Source of the DNA: Pseudomonas sp. RGM2987
GTDB taxonomy: Bacteria; Pseudomonadota; Gammaproteobacteria; Pseudomonadales; Pseudomonadaceae
Assembly (NCBI RefSeq): GCF_022952855.1
Contig: NZ_JALJDX010000179.1
Location: 1-43,915 of the forward strand
Reading direction: 5' to 3'
Length of the DNA: 43,915 nucleotides
Within the stretch, counting starts at the first letter, position 1. Every line of letters begins with the position of its first letter. Positions 34,574-43,895 of the stretch are shown in pieces. Under the pieces are notes generated by a model. It did no database searches and was not told the origin of the DNA. It worked only from the letters and a program-made list of their open reading frames with translations. Position numbers and translations under genes: made by a program.

Positions 34574-37290
34574 TGAGCCGCCAGACCACTGCCTCGACCT
34601 GCTGCTACTGCGGGGTCGGGTGTGGCGTGCTGATCGAGCATGACGACGAGCGCATCCTCGGCGTCAGCGGCGATCCCACCCACCCGGCCAACTTCGGCAA
34701 ATTGTGCAGCAAGGGCTCGACCCTGCACCTGACCGGCGACCTCGCCGCCCGCGCCCTGTATCCGGAGCTGCGCCTTGGCAAAGGCCTGGCCCGGGCCCGT
34801 ACCGACTGGGACAGCGCCCTGGACCATGCCGCCAATATCTTCGCCGAGACCATCGCCGAACACGGCCCGGACAGCGTGGCGTTCTACATCTCCGGGCAGT
34901 TGCTGACCGAGGACTACTACGCCTTCAACAAACTCGCCCGGGCGCTGGTGGGCACCAACAACATCGACAGCAATTCGCGGCTGTGCATGTCCTCGGCGGT
35001 GGTGGGCTACAAACGCAGCCTCGGCGCCGATGCCCCGCCTTGCAGCTATGAAGACCTGGAACTGAGCGACTGCGTGATGATCGTCGGCAGCAACATGGCC
35101 TACGCCCATCCGATCCTGTTTCGCCGCCTCGAAGAAGCCAAATCCCGCCGGCCACAGATGAAAATCATCGTCATCGACCCCCGGCGCACGGACACCTGTG
35201 ATCTGGCGGACCTGCACCTGGCGATCCTGCCGGGCACCGATGTCGCCCTGTTCCATGGGATTTTGCACCTGCTGCTGTGGGAAGACTGGGTCGACCGCAA
35301 GTTCATCAAGGCTCATACCGAAGGCCTGGCGGACCTGAAGAACCTGGTGCGCGATTACACGCCGGCCATGGTCGCCCAACTCTGCGGCATCAGCGTCGAG
35401 CAACTGCACCAGTGCGCGCAATGGGTCGGCACCTCGCCGAGTTTCCTGTCGCTGTGGTGCATGGGCCTGAACCAGTCCACTGCCGGCAGCGCGAAGAACA
35501 GCGCGTTGATCAACCTGCACCTGGCCACCGGGCAGATCGGCCGTCCAGGCGCGGGTCCGTTCTCGCTGACCGGTCAACCCAATGCCATGGGCGGACGGGA
35601 GACCGGCAGCCTGTCGAACCTGCTGCCGGGCCATCGCGAAGCCGCGAACCCCGAGCATCGCGCTGAAGTCGCCCGCTACTGGGGCGTCGAGCAATTGCCT
35701 GCCAATACGGGCCTGAGCGCCATCGAGCTGTTCGAGCAGGTTCGCAACGGCAAGATCAAGGCCTTGTGGATTGCCTGCACCAACCCGGCCCAATCGATGC
35801 CGGACCAGACTGCAGTGCGCGAAGCCCTGCAAGCCTGCCCGTTCGTGGTGTTACAGGAAGCCTTCCGCACCACCGAGACCGCCGCCTATGCCGACCTGTT
35901 GTTGCCGGCGGCCAGTTGGGGCGAGAAAGAAGGCTCGGTGACCAACTCCGAACGGCGGATTTCCCACGTGCGCCGGGCTATCGGCGCACCTGGAGAGGCG
36001 CGCCCGGACTGGGCGATCACGGTGGATTTCGCACAACGCCTGGAGAAACGTCTGCGCCCCGCCCAGCCTAGCCTGTTCGCCTTCGAAACCCCGGCCCAGC
36101 TGTTCGATGAGTACAAACAGCTGACCTGCGGCCGTGACCTGGATTTGTCCGGCATCAGCCACGCCTTGATCGACCAGCTCGGCCCACAACAATGGCCCTT
36201 CCCGGCCGGCGCCACGGTCGGCACCGCCCGCCTGTACATGGATGGGATCTTTCCCACCGACACCGGCCGCGCACGATTTGTCGCCGAACCGTACCGCGCC
36301 GCCAAGGAGCTGCGTGACGCCCGTTACCCGCTGACCCTGAACACCGGCCGCCTGCGCGACCAATGGCACGGCATGAGCCGCACCGGGACCGCCGCGCAGT
36401 TGTTCGGTCATGTGAACGAAGCCGTACTGAGCCTGCATCCCGATGAACTGGTGCGCCACCGTCTGCGAGCCGGCGACCTGGTCAGCCTCAAAAGCCGCCG
36501 TGGCGCGGTGATCGTGGCAGTGGACAGTGACGAGAGCGTACGCCCCGGCCAGGCATTCCTGCCCATGCACTGGGGCGACCGGTTCCTCAAGGGTGGCGTG
36601 AATACCCTGACCCAACCGGCGTTCGATCCTCTGTCGAAACAACCGGAGCTAAAGCACAGCGGCGTACACCTGGAAGCGGTAAACCTGCCCTGGCAGCTTT
36701 TCGCCTTGATCGAGGGCGATGTCCAGCAGCATTTGGAGACATTACGCCCCCTGTGTGAGGCATTTGCCTACGTCAGCCTGAGCCTCACCGGGCGCGAACG
36801 TCCGGCGTTACTGATTCGCGCCGCCAGCGCCGGTGCGCCCGAACCGCAGGTGCTTCAGGCCATCGATGAACAACTGGGGCTGGTGGAAGGACCAGTGCTG
36901 GCCTATGACGATCCGCGCCGTGCCATCGGCAAACGGGTACGGATCGAAAACGGCCGCATCACCGCGATTCGCCTGGCCGGTGAAACCCTGGCCCGACACT
37001 GGCTGCAGAACCTGTGGTCGGAAGGTCGTGCCGATGAGCAACTGCGCCGCTGGCTACTGGCGCCGCTGAGCGCGCCGCCGGGCAATGTCGGCGCCCCGAT
37101 GGGCGCCGGCAAGACCCTGTGCAACTGCATGAACGTCAGTCAGCGTGCGGTCTGCGCCGGCATCGAGCGTGGCCTGGACTTGCAAGGGCTGAAACAGGAA
37201 CTGGGCTGCGGCACGCAATGTGGCTCCTGTGTACCGGAAATCAAACGCCTGCTGGTTGCCACCGCGCAACCGGTGGCCGCTGTCTCGTGA
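34573..37290 (+). CDS. nasC: Assimilatory nitrate reductase, catalytic subunit
   Basis: The 905-residue molybdopterin enzyme reduces nitrate to nitrite in the cytoplasm. The N-terminal [4Fe-4S] motif is CCYCGVGCGVLIEHDDE with the fourth Cys in KLCSKGS; the Mo-bis-MGD domains follow (FYISGQLLTEDYYAFNKLAR, SRLCMSSAVVGYKRS). The C-terminal ~60 residues add a BFD-type [2Fe-2S] domain (CNCMNVSQRAV, CGTQCGSCVPEIKRLL). Naming varies among species (nasA, nasB or nasC). No separate electron-transfer subunit is seen here, so the donor is unknown. Confidence 0.96.
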   Translation: MSRQTTASTCCYCGVGCGVLIEHDDERILGVSGDPTHPANFGKLCSKGSTLHLTGDLAARALYPELRLGKGLARARTDWDSALDHAANIFAETIAEHGPDSVAFYISGQLLTEDYYAFNKLARALVGTNNIDSNSRLCMSSAVVGYKRSLGADAPPCSYEDLELSDCVMIVGSNMAYAHPILFRRLEEAKSRRPQMKIIVIDPRRTDTCDLADLHLAILPGTDVALFHGILHLLLWEDWVDRKFIKAHTEGLADLKNLVRDYTPAMVAQLCGISVEQLHQCAQWVGTSPSFLSLWCMGLNQSTAGSAKNSALINLHLATGQIGRPGAGPFSLTGQPNAMGGRETGSLSNLLPGHREAANPEHRAEVARYWGVEQLPANTGLSAIELFEQVRNGKIKALWIACTNPAQSMPDQTAVREALQACPFVVLQEAFRTTETAAYADLLLPAASWGEKEGSVTNSERRISHVRRAIGAPGEARPDWAITVDFAQRLEKRLRPAQPSLFAFETPAQLFDEYKQLTCGRDLDLSGISHALIDQLGPQQWPFPAGATVGTARLYMDGIFPTDTGRARFVAEPYRAAKELRDARYPLTLNTGRLRDQWHGMSRTGTAAQLFGHVNEAVLSLHPDELVRHRLRAGDLVSLKSRRGAVIVAVDSDESVRPGQAFLPMHWGDRFLKGGVNTLTQPAFDPLSKQPELKHSGVHLEAVNLPWQLFALIEGDVQQHLETLRPLCEAFAYVSLSLTGRERPALLIRAASAGAPEPQVLQAIDEQLGLVEGPVLAYDDPRRAIGKRVRIENGRITAIRLAGETLARHWLQNLWSEGRADEQLRRWLLAPLSAPPGNVGAPMGAGKTLCNCMNVSQRAVCAGIERGLDLQGLKQELGCGTQCGSCVPEIKRLLVATAQPVAAVS

Positions 37291-37300
37291 GGAAAACACT

Positions 37301-38056
37301 ATGAACGCAAAAGTCTGGCTGGTGGGCGCAGGTCCCGGTGACCCTGAATTACTGACCCTAAAAGCCGTACGCGCCTTGGGCGAGGCGGACGTGGTGCTGA
37401 TCGACGACCTGGTCAATGACGCGGTGCTGGAGCATTGCCCTGGCGCGCGCATCATTGCCGTGGGCAAGCGCGGCGGATGCCGCTCCACACCACAGGCGTT
37501 CATTCATCGGTTGATGCTGCGCTATGCCCGCCAGGGCAAATGCGTGGTGCGCCTCAAGGGCGGCGATCCGTGCATCTTTGGCCGTGGCGGTGAAGAGGCA
37601 CAATGGCTGCGCGAGCATGGCGTCGAGGTGGAGTTGGTCAATGGCATCACCGCCGGCCTGGCGGGCGCGACCCAGTGTGACATCCCGCTGACCCTGCGCG
37701 GAGTTGCCCGGGGCGTGACGCTGGTCACGGCGCACACCCAGGACGGCAGCAGCCTGAACTGGCAGGCCCTGGCCCAGGGCGGGACCACCCTGGTGGTGTA
37801 CATGGGCGTGGCGAAACTGAGCGAGATCCGTGAGCAATTGCTGGCCGGTGGCTTGGCAGCGAACACCCCGGTCGCCATGATCGAAAACGCTTCCCTGCCC
37901 CATCAGCGTGACTGCCGAAGCGACCTGGCCTCGATGGAAGCCGATGCGAGTGCCTTTGAGCTCAAGAGCCCGGCGATCCTGGTGATCGGCGCCGTGGCCG
38001 CGGGTGCGGAACTGGCCCAGGCACCGCAGGCCTGGGTCCAGGCGGCAGCGCTGTAA
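37301..38056 (+). CDS. cobA: Uroporphyrinogen-III C-methyltransferase (siroheme pathway)
   Basis: The 251-residue SAM-dependent enzyme makes precorrin-2 from uroporphyrinogen III. It has VGAGPGDPELLTLKAVRAL at the N-terminus, RLKGGDPCIFGRGGEEAQWL and VNGITAGLAGATQ. It is the methyltransferase alone, without the dehydrogenase/chelatase part of CysG. As the last gene of the nir operon it would supply siroheme for NirB. A GTGAGGAAAA stretch precedes the ATG at 37301. Confidence 0.95.
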   Translation: MNAKVWLVGAGPGDPELLTLKAVRALGEADVVLIDDLVNDAVLEHCPGARIIAVGKRGGCRSTPQAFIHRLMLRYARQGKCVVRLKGGDPCIFGRGGEEAQWLREHGVEVELVNGITAGLAGATQCDIPLTLRGVARGVTLVTAHTQDGSSLNWQALAQGGTTLVVYMGVAKLSEIREQLLAGGLAANTPVAMIENASLPHQRDCRSDLASMEADASAFELKSPAILVIGAVAAGAELAQAPQAWVQAAAL

Positions 38057-38077
38057 CCTCTGGCAAACAACACCAAC

Positions 38078-38106
38078 CCTGTGGGAGCAAGCTCGGCTCC
38101 CACAGG
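38078..38106. repeat. Single REP-type palindrome after cobA
   Basis: An 11-pair stem (38078-38088 with 38096-38106, beginning CCTGTGGGAGC) with loop AAGCTCG. It is one copy of the second repeat family and could slow 3' decay of the nir operon mRNA. Confidence 0.75.
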
Positions 38107-38141
38107 TATTTGTCGCTCATTTTCATAAATCCCAGGCAAAG

Positions 38142-38167
38142 AAAAGCCCGGCCTAGGCCGGGCTTTT
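38142..38167. terminator. Bidirectional terminator between cobA and oprF
   Basis: A perfect 12-pair palindrome (AAAAGCCCGGCC and its complement, two-base loop) with A's on one side and T's on the other works in both directions, ending the convergent nir and oprF transcripts. Confidence 0.93.
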
Positions 38168-38184
38168 CCAGAGCTTTGGGCTAA

Positions 38185-39219
38185 TTACTTAGCTTGGGCT
38201 TCAACCTGCGCTTCTACGCGACGGTTAACTGCACGACCAGCTTCGGTCTTGTTGTCAGCCACTGGGCGGGATTCGCCGTAGCCAACAGACTGAACGCGGG
38301 ACGATTCAACACCGTACTGGTTGGTCAGAACTTGCTTAACGGCGTTTGCACGACGCTCGGACAGTTTCTGGTTGTAAGCGTCAGGACCGACGGAGTCAGT
38401 GTGACCTTCAACAGTAGTGGTGGTGGATGGGTACTGCTTCATGAAGTCAGCCAGGTTCTTGATGTCGCCGTAGCTGTTTGGCTTGACGACCGACTTGTCG
38501 AAGTCGAACTTCACGTCCAGCTCAACACGTACGACTTCAGCAACAGCTGGGCAGCCATCAGCGTCAACAGTTACGTTGGCTGGGGTGTCAGGGCACTTGT
38601 CGACGTTGTCGCATACGCCATCGTTGTCGCTGTCGGAGCAGACTTCAGCCGGAGCTGGAACTGGAGCAGCGGCAGGCTTGGAACCGCCACCGAAGTTCAC
38701 ACCGATACCAACGCTAGGCGCCCACTCGGTGTCGCCCTGGTCGATGTTGTACTGAGCTTCAACGCCGGCACGGGCGTAGAAGTTCTCGGTGAAGTACAGC
38801 TTGGCGCCGCCACCCACGTTGGCGAAGGTAGAACGGTTACGACCGTTGCTGCCGTTCTGGTCGATGCTCTGGTCGGAGAAACCGGCCGAGACGTAAGGAC
38901 GCAGCATGTCACCTGGGTTGTTGAAGTGGTACAGAGCGTCCAGAGCGGTGTTCGCACCCTTAACGTTCTTGCCGTCGTCGGCACGTACGTTGTGCACTTC
39001 GTCGTAGGCCAGACGCAGTTCAACGTCGTCGGTCAGGAAGTAACCAACCGAACCGCCGAACAGGTTGCCGTTGTTCTTGAAGTTACGAGCGCTGTCGAAT
39101 TGTTCTTTCTTGGCGAAGCCTTCGATTTCAACTGCGCCTTGGCCTTGTGCCAGAGCGCCGAACGAAGTGGCAGCAATCAAAGAACCAATGGCAAAGCCCA
39201 AGGTGTTTTTCAGTTTCAT
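38185..39219 (-). CDS. oprF: Major outer-membrane porin OprF
   Basis: The 344-residue protein has a signal peptide (about 24 residues, ending GALA), an eight-strand beta-barrel, a Cys-rich linker (CSDSDNDGVCDNVDKC) and an OmpA-type peptidoglycan-binding domain with VEGHTDSVGPDAYNQKLSER. It gives nonspecific porin activity and anchors the envelope. It lies downstream of sigX, whose product drives its transcription in Pseudomonas. The open frames on the other strand here are shadows. Confidence 0.99.
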   Translation of the reverse strand: MKLKNTLGFAIGSLIAATSFGALAQGQGAVEIEGFAKKEQFDSARNFKNNGNLFGGSVGYFLTDDVELRLAYDEVHNVRADDGKNVKGANTALDALYHFNNPGDMLRPYVSAGFSDQSIDQNGSNGRNRSTFANVGGGAKLYFTENFYARAGVEAQYNIDQGDTEWAPSVGIGVNFGGGSKPAAAPVPAPAEVCSDSDNDGVCDNVDKCPDTPANVTVDADGCPAVAEVVRVELDVKFDFDKSVVKPNSYGDIKNLADFMKQYPSTTTTVEGHTDSVGPDAYNQKLSERRANAVKQVLTNQYGVESSRVQSVGYGESRPVADNKTEAGRAVNRRVEAQVEAQAK

Positions 39220-39278
39220 CCGTTAAATCCCCATCTGGTGATTGTGAAGCAGTCCCGCAAACCGGGGGACAACTCGGC

Positions 39279-39300
39279 GGCAAGTCTATCAGAACTTGCC
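39279..39300 (-). terminator. Hairpin between sigX and oprF
   Basis: A seven-pair stem, GGCAAGT with ACTTGCC, lies in the 107-base sigX-oprF gap with no T-run. It may attenuate or process the joint transcript; the gap should also hold the main oprF promoters, which I cannot pin down. Confidence 0.4.
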
Positions 39301-39326
39301 TACACGTAAGAGATATTTGCGCCGAA

Positions 39327-39917
39327 CTAAGTTTCAGCAATGCCTGCAAATTTCTCACGCAATTTGTCAAGAGCGCGCTTGTAACGCATTTTTGTCGCGC
39401 TCAAACCCATGTGCATGATATCTGCGATCTCCTGGAACTCCAGTTCTGCGACAAATCGTAGCACCAGAATTTCCCGATCGATCGGGTTTACATAAACCAA
39501 CCAGCGATCAAGCCCGCCCTTCTCCTCAGGTTTAGGCGCCTTTTCTTCAGACGCTTCTTCAAGAGGGTCAAGGCTCAGCGCGTCCATCAAGCGACGCTTT
39601 CGCCGTTCCTTGCGGTACTGCGTGATGCATTCGTTGTAGGTGATGCTATAGAGCCATGTCTTGAACTTCGATTTCCCCTCGAAGTTCTTCAGGCCATACA
39701 GCACCTTCAACATCACCTCCTGACAGACATCGTCAGCATCACGATCGTTCCCGAGATATCGCGCACAAACGTTAAATAATGTCCTCTGGTAACGGCGCAT
39801 CAACTCTTCGTAAGCACGGGTTACGTGGAACAGCTCCGTATGCGCGCGCGCGACCAACTCCTCATCGGAGAGATCACGGGGGTCGTAGCGCGTGGATGGC
39901 GATTGGGCTTTGTTCAA
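39327..39917 (-). CDS. sigX: ECF sigma factor SigX
   Basis: The 196-residue sigma factor has region 2 (RYQRTLFNVCARYLGNDRDA, with KFKTWLYSITYNECI) and region 4 (IDREILVLRFVAELEFQEIA). It starts at TTG 39917 (MNKAQS...), which agrees with the conserved N-terminus of the Pseudomonas protein; no ATG is available before the conserved part and no strong ribosome site is visible. It responds to envelope stress and drives oprF. No anti-sigma gene is next to it; cmpX is thought to act upstream. Confidence 0.95.
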   Translation of the reverse strand: MNKAQSPSTRYDPRDLSDEELVARAHTELFHVTRAYEELMRRYQRTLFNVCARYLGNDRDADDVCQEVMLKVLYGLKNFEGKSKFKTWLYSITYNECITQYRKERRKRRLMDALSLDPLEEASEEKAPKPEEKGGLDRWLVYVNPIDREILVLRFVAELEFQEIADIMHMGLSATKMRYKRALDKLREKFAGIAET

Positions 39918-40009
39918 AACAAGTCGGGCCGACAGTCTAGGTCAATGTGCGCCGCAGCCTGGGGCTACCCGGCATTTTACGGCGGCATACATTAGCAGGG
40001 TTTGCCGGG

Positions 40010-40834
40010 TTAGCGGCTACTCACATGCTGTTCCAGCAGGATCCGATTGGAGAGCGACACCAATTCGCCCTCATCGGTCAGCAATGTGGTCTTCACCGTG
40101 CCGATCTCTTCGATCTGGCCTTCGACCTCGCCAACACGCACTTGTTGCCCAACCTCATACAACTCACGCACATAGATTCCCGCAAGAATCTGACCGGCAA
40201 TTTCCCGGCTTCCCAAGCCCATGGCCAGCGCAACGGCCAGACCAACGGTAATCAGAACGATCACGATCACGTGGTTGAGCAGGTCAGTCTTGACCTCCAA
40301 CTGACTGATCGCGACCGAAATACTGATGATAATCACCAGGCCCTGGGCGATTCGCCCGACGCCTGCGGCGTAATCCAGCCCCACGCCCTCAGCGGCACCA
40401 CGCACCAGCCCGTTGGCCAGTTGCGCCAGCAAGACACCGACCAGCAGCACCAGCGCGGCGCCAAAAACCTTGGGCAAATACAACGCGAGCATATCCAGCG
40501 TAGCTGAAACTCGCTCAAGGCCAAGGGATTCAGCGGCAGAAACCAGGAAAATCAGCAATACGAACCAATAGACGATCTTGCCGACCAAGGTCGAGATCGG
40601 CACCTGGATGCCGCCACGCGACAGCAGTTTGGTCAGGCCGGTGCCGCCCATCAGGCGATCGAGACCGAGCTTGGCGAGCAGCTTGGAGAGCAGTGTATCC
40701 AACAGCTTGGCTACCACGAAGCCGAGCAACAGCACCACCAGCGCGCCGAAGAGGTTCGGGATGAAGTTAGCCACCTTGGTCCACAACGCGGTCATTGCCG
40801 TGACGAGGCTCTGGGTCCAGAGATCAAGTTCCAT
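40010..40834 (-). CDS. cmpX: Mechanosensitive-channel-family protein CmpX
   Basis: The 274-residue inner-membrane protein has about four or five helices (FIPNLFGALVVLLLGFVVAKLL, VYWFVLLIFLVSAAESL and others), then a short MscS-like beta domain (EVGQQVRVGEVEGQIEEIGT). In Pseudomonas it is linked to SigX activity and membrane stress. The ATG at 40834 is preferred over TTG at 40840. It starts 2 bases after crfX. Confidence 0.92.
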   Translation of the reverse strand: MELDLWTQSLVTAMTALWTKVANFIPNLFGALVVLLLGFVVAKLLDTLLSKLLAKLGLDRLMGGTGLTKLLSRGGIQVPISTLVGKIVYWFVLLIFLVSAAESLGLERVSATLDMLALYLPKVFGAALVLLVGVLLAQLANGLVRGAAEGVGLDYAAGVGRIAQGLVIIISISVAISQLEVKTDLLNHVIVIVLITVGLAVALAMGLGSREIAGQILAGIYVRELYEVGQQVRVGEVEGQIEEIGTVKTTLLTDEGELVSLSNRILLEQHVSSR

Positions 40835-40836
40835 AT

Positions 40837-41082
40837 TCAATCAGCCTTATCAGCGGTGCGGGTAACAGGTTTACGACGGGAAACCGGCGAGACGTGGGCC
40901 GACCCGTTATTCACGGCGATCATCAGCGCGGGCAACCAACGGCCCAGCAGGCTGAACAGATCGCCGGCGCCGACCTGGCGGTTAGCGGTTTTCAGTACAC
41001 GTCCCAGGCATGCATCGTCGTCCCGGCTGGACGGCGAAGCCTTGAGCATGTCGCGCAAAGACTGTTCAAACGGATCGTGCAT
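40837..41082 (-). CDS. crfX: Small conserved protein CrfX
   Basis: The 81-residue protein has a charged N-terminus (HDPFEQSLRDMLKASPSS), one moderately hydrophobic stretch (LFSLLGRWLPALMIAVNNG) and a basic tail. Its function is unknown; position between cmaX and cmpX matches P. aeruginosa crfX. ATG at 41082 has AGAGG 5 bases upstream and beats the GTG at 41088. Confidence 0.82.
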   Translation of the reverse strand: MHDPFEQSLRDMLKASPSSRDDDACLGRVLKTANRQVGAGDLFSLLGRWLPALMIAVNNGSAHVSPVSRRKPVTRTADKAD

Positions 41083-41145
41083 ACGCACCTCTCGTGATGT
41101 CTGTGGAAGACGCGATCAAATTTGGTCGGGTCACATGAAGCCTCA

Positions 41146-42141
41146 TCACACCCAGCGCAAACGGCGGAACAACCACCATTGCCCCAGGGCCACGCAGACC
41201 ATCAGCAGGCAGGCGACCATGAAACCGTAGGGGCTGCCGGACAGTGGAATGCCGCCGACGTTGATGCCCAGAAGGCCGGTGAGGAAACTCATCGGCAGGA
41301 AGATCCCGGTAATGATGCCGAAGCGGTACATGGTGCGGTTCATGCGCACCGACAGACGCCGGTCCTCGGCCTCCAGCACCAGCCCCACGCGCTCGCGGGT
41401 CAGTTCCAGCTCCTCGAGATAGCGGGTCAGGCTGTTGTTCAATTCGTTCCAGTAGTCGCCGTCATCGTCGACGAACCACGCCAGCTTGAGCCGACTCATT
41501 TGCCCGAAGATGTCCCGCTGCGGCGCCAGGAATCGCTTCAGCCCGGCCGCCCTGCGACGGATGTGCAAAATCGCATCGTGCTCGGGAGTATACCGTTCGT
41601 CGGTATCGAGTTTTTCTTCCTCGGTGTCGACGATTTCCGACAGGCAGGTCACCAGATCCTGCACTTTGTTGGTGAGGTACTGCGCCATATAAAGGATGAG
41701 CTCCGAGGCGGTCTTGGGCCCCTTGCCCTCGGTCAGTTGCACCAGCAGCTCATCGGTGGCGCGCAACGGTCGCAGGCGCAGGGAAATCACCCGCTGGGCA
41801 GACGCAAAGATGCGTACCGACACCATGTCTTCCGGTTCGGCCCCCGGGTTGAGGTTGATTCCCCGCAGAAACAGCAGCAACTCGGCGTTGGGCAACGGCA
41901 ACAGCCGCGGGCGGGTGTTCTCTTCGAGCAGCAGGTCGCAGTTGAATTCACTCAGGCCGCTGGACTTGCGCAGCCAGGTATGGGTCTGCGGATGACTGCG
42001 ATCCCAGTGCAACCAAAGGCTTTCGTGGTCCTGCAACTGCAAATCGTCGAGTTCGGTCCTGGCGATGGAGCGTGCGCCGCCTTTACCGTCCAGCACCAGG
42101 GCATGCACCAGCCCCCACTGGGCGTTTTCTTCCTCGAACAT
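41146..42141 (-). CDS. cmaX: CorA/ZntB-family metal transporter CmaX
   Basis: The 331-residue inner-membrane protein has a long cytoplasmic helical domain and two C-terminal helices, with the family motif as GIN (MSFLTGLLGINVGGIPL) rather than the GMN of CorA, a feature of the ZntB branch. The ATG at 42141 has AAGGG 6 bases upstream; the ATG at 42147 is too close to it. It leads the crfX-cmpX-sigX-oprF block. Its ion cannot be judged from sequence. Confidence 0.9.
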   Translation of the reverse strand: MFEEENAQWGLVHALVLDGKGGARSIARTELDDLQLQDHESLWLHWDRSHPQTHTWLRKSSGLSEFNCDLLLEENTRPRLLPLPNAELLLFLRGINLNPGAEPEDMVSVRIFASAQRVISLRLRPLRATDELLVQLTEGKGPKTASELILYMAQYLTNKVQDLVTCLSEIVDTEEEKLDTDERYTPEHDAILHIRRRAAGLKRFLAPQRDIFGQMSRLKLAWFVDDDGDYWNELNNSLTRYLEELELTRERVGLVLEAEDRRLSVRMNRTMYRFGIITGIFLPMSFLTGLLGINVGGIPLSGSPYGFMVACLLMVCVALGQWWLFRRLRWV

Positions 42142-42166
42142 CCTCATCCCTTATGGCTGTGACGTG

Positions 42167-42658
42167 TCATTCAGGCATTTTCAGCGGGCTTGGCGAGACG
42201 ATCACGCCGTTGTTGTCCGCATAGACATACTCGCCCGGACGGAACGTCACGCCGGCAAAGGTCACCGGGACATTGAGCTCACCGACGCCGCGCCGGTCGG
42301 TTTTCATCGGGTGGCTGGCCAGGGCCTGAACGCCGAGGTCGGTCTGGGCGATGATGTCGACGTCGCGGATGCAACCGTAGATCACCAGCCCTTCCCAGCC
42401 ATTGTTCGCGGCTTTTTCCGCCAGCATGTCGCCCAGCAGCGCCCGCCGCAGCGAGCCACCGCCGTCAACCACCAGTACCTTGCCGTTGCCCGCAAGTTCA
42501 ACCTGCTCCTTGACCCGCGAATTGTCCTCGAAGCACTTGATGGTCACGATTTCGCCGCCGAAGGAGTCGCGGCCGCCGAAATTGCTGAACATCGGCTCCA
42601 GCACCTGCACCAGGTCCGGGTAGGCGTCGCACAGGTCGGGCGTAAGGTAATGGTTCAT
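42167..42658 (-). CDS. RraA-like protein (regulator of RNase E / aldolase family)
   Basis: The 163-residue cytoplasmic protein shows the RraA/HMG-aldolase fold segments ([60 protein letters not shown]). It may inhibit RNase E or be a 4-hydroxy-4-methyl-2-oxoglutarate aldolase; Pseudomonas members of this clade are annotated both ways. AGGAG precedes the ATG by 7 bases. It lies 25 bases upstream of cmaX. Confidence 0.88.
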   Translation of the reverse strand: MNHYLTPDLCDAYPDLVQVLEPMFSNFGGRDSFGGEIVTIKCFEDNSRVKEQVELAGNGKVLVVDGGGSLRRALLGDMLAEKAANNGWEGLVIYGCIRDVDIIAQTDLGVQALASHPMKTDRRGVGELNVPVTFAGVTFRPGEYVYADNNGVIVSPSPLKMPE

Positions 42659-42784
42659 CGAACAACTCCTGGAAGGCTGGAACGTCAGACTGAATGGGCA
42701 ACCGTTTGTGACCGGAACCGCTTAACGCGTCATATCTTAGCCGCAAGCCGACCAGAGCGAAATGCCCTTGTCAGAGCCCTCGTC

Positions 42785-43774
42785 TCAAACCGCTTCGGCC
42801 AGGCCGGGCTGTTCTGCCAGCAGTGGTGAGCAAGGGTCTTCCAGCCAGCGCGCCACCAGTGGCCAGACTTCAGCCTGTGCGGCTTTGCTGACCAGCATCT
42901 CGACATGGCCAAAGTCATCCGTGAACCCCTGCGCCCGGCCCAGGCAGACAAACTGCTTGTGTTCGGAACCGATCTGCTCGAAGAGCTTGCGGCACGCCCA
43001 GGTCGGATCCTGGTGATCGCCCGCGGCACTCACCGCCAGCACCGGCACCTGGACGTCGGCCAACCCGGCCCACCAGTTTTTCTCGGCATCGCCGAAGCGC
43101 CCGAACAGGCCGTACCAGCGCATGCTTTCCAGTGCCAGGCCAATGGGCTCGTCCTCGGGTCCACGCTTGAGCCGTGAGCCGGACAATTGGGCAAAACGCT
43201 TGAGGATGAAGCGCCCGCTCCACTCCACCGGTGGAATTTTCAGCGGCCAGTAGGTGCGGCTGACCTGGGTACCAAAAAACGCAGCCGACGCCACGGCGGG
43301 CTCGCCCAGATACTGCCCGCCCAAGGCTGCAGCCAGGGTGATACCGCCCAGGGAATGGCCGATCCAGTGCGGCACCTGCCTGCTTTGTTCGCGCACGAAA
43401 GCGCCGATGGCCGGCAAATCGTAGCGGGCGTAGTCGGCCACCCGGTTGTGGCGATAGTTCTGGTTGCGTTGGGACAACCCGTGGCCGCGCATCTCGGGGA
43501 TCCACACATCGAACCCCTGGCGCGTCAGGTATGCCCCCAGGCCAAGGCCCTTGGGCGAATACCAGAAGCGCCGGTTGGAAAAACTGCCGTGCAACAGGAT
43601 TACGGGAACGCCACGGGTTTGGCCGGCATCGGCCATGCCCAGTCGGGTCACGGCCAGCTCGACGCTGTAGTCCGGGCTGTTGCCGGGTTTCAAACGATAG
43701 ACGTCTTCGCTCAGATCGCCGCGCCGCTCGGCGCTGATCAGGGCGACAGGAAATAGGTTGCTGCTGCTTTGCAT
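42785..43774 (-). CDS. Alpha/beta hydrolase (lipase/esterase-like)
   Basis: The 329-residue hydrolase has the oxyanion segment VILLHGSFSNRRFWYSPKG, nucleophile elbow GHSLGG in HWIGHSLGGITLAAALGG, and the late acid and His (AGDHQDPTW, DDFGHVEML). No signal peptide is obvious. Substrate is unknown. The ATG at 43774 follows a CAAGAG stretch; the frame to 43831 runs into a terminator. It reads toward the RraA-like gene, 126 bases away. Confidence 0.88.
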   Translation of the reverse strand: MQSSSNLFPVALISAERRGDLSEDVYRLKPGNSPDYSVELAVTRLGMADAGQTRGVPVILLHGSFSNRRFWYSPKGLGLGAYLTRQGFDVWIPEMRGHGLSQRNQNYRHNRVADYARYDLPAIGAFVREQSRQVPHWIGHSLGGITLAAALGGQYLGEPAVASAAFFGTQVSRTYWPLKIPPVEWSGRFILKRFAQLSGSRLKRGPEDEPIGLALESMRWYGLFGRFGDAEKNWWAGLADVQVPVLAVSAAGDHQDPTWACRKLFEQIGSEHKQFVCLGRAQGFTDDFGHVEMLVSKAAQAEVWPLVARWLEDPCSPLLAEQPGLAEAV

Positions 43775-43785
43775 GATGCTCTTGC

Positions 43786-43820
43786 ACAAAAAAGGGCGGC
43801 TTCCCTCAGGAGCCCGCCCT
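43786..43820 (-). terminator. Intrinsic terminator upstream of the hydrolase
   Basis: AGGGCGG (43793-43799) pairs with CCGCCCT (43814-43820); read on the minus strand the stem ends in a run of T's. It would end a transcript entering from beyond the right edge. Confidence 0.75.
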
Positions 43821-43866
43821 GTTTCAATCAAAAAAGGGACCCGCTAGTCAATCAAGCCACAGAACA

Positions 43867-43895
43867 TGTGGGAGCGGGCTTGCTCGCGAAACGGT
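43867..43895. repeat. REP-type repeat arm near right edge
   Basis: GTGGGAGCGGGCTTGCTCGC is one arm of the family that forms the tandem repeats at 27890-28246. Its partner may lie outside the window. Confidence 0.65.

Noticed and set aside
34513..35832. 439-codon open frame antisense to nasC
   Set aside because: Shadow of the nitrate reductase gene with no independent ribosome site or domain.
38194..39309. 371-codon open frame antisense to oprF
   Set aside because: Val/Ser-rich shadow of oprF codons; oprF is a well-known highly expressed gene.
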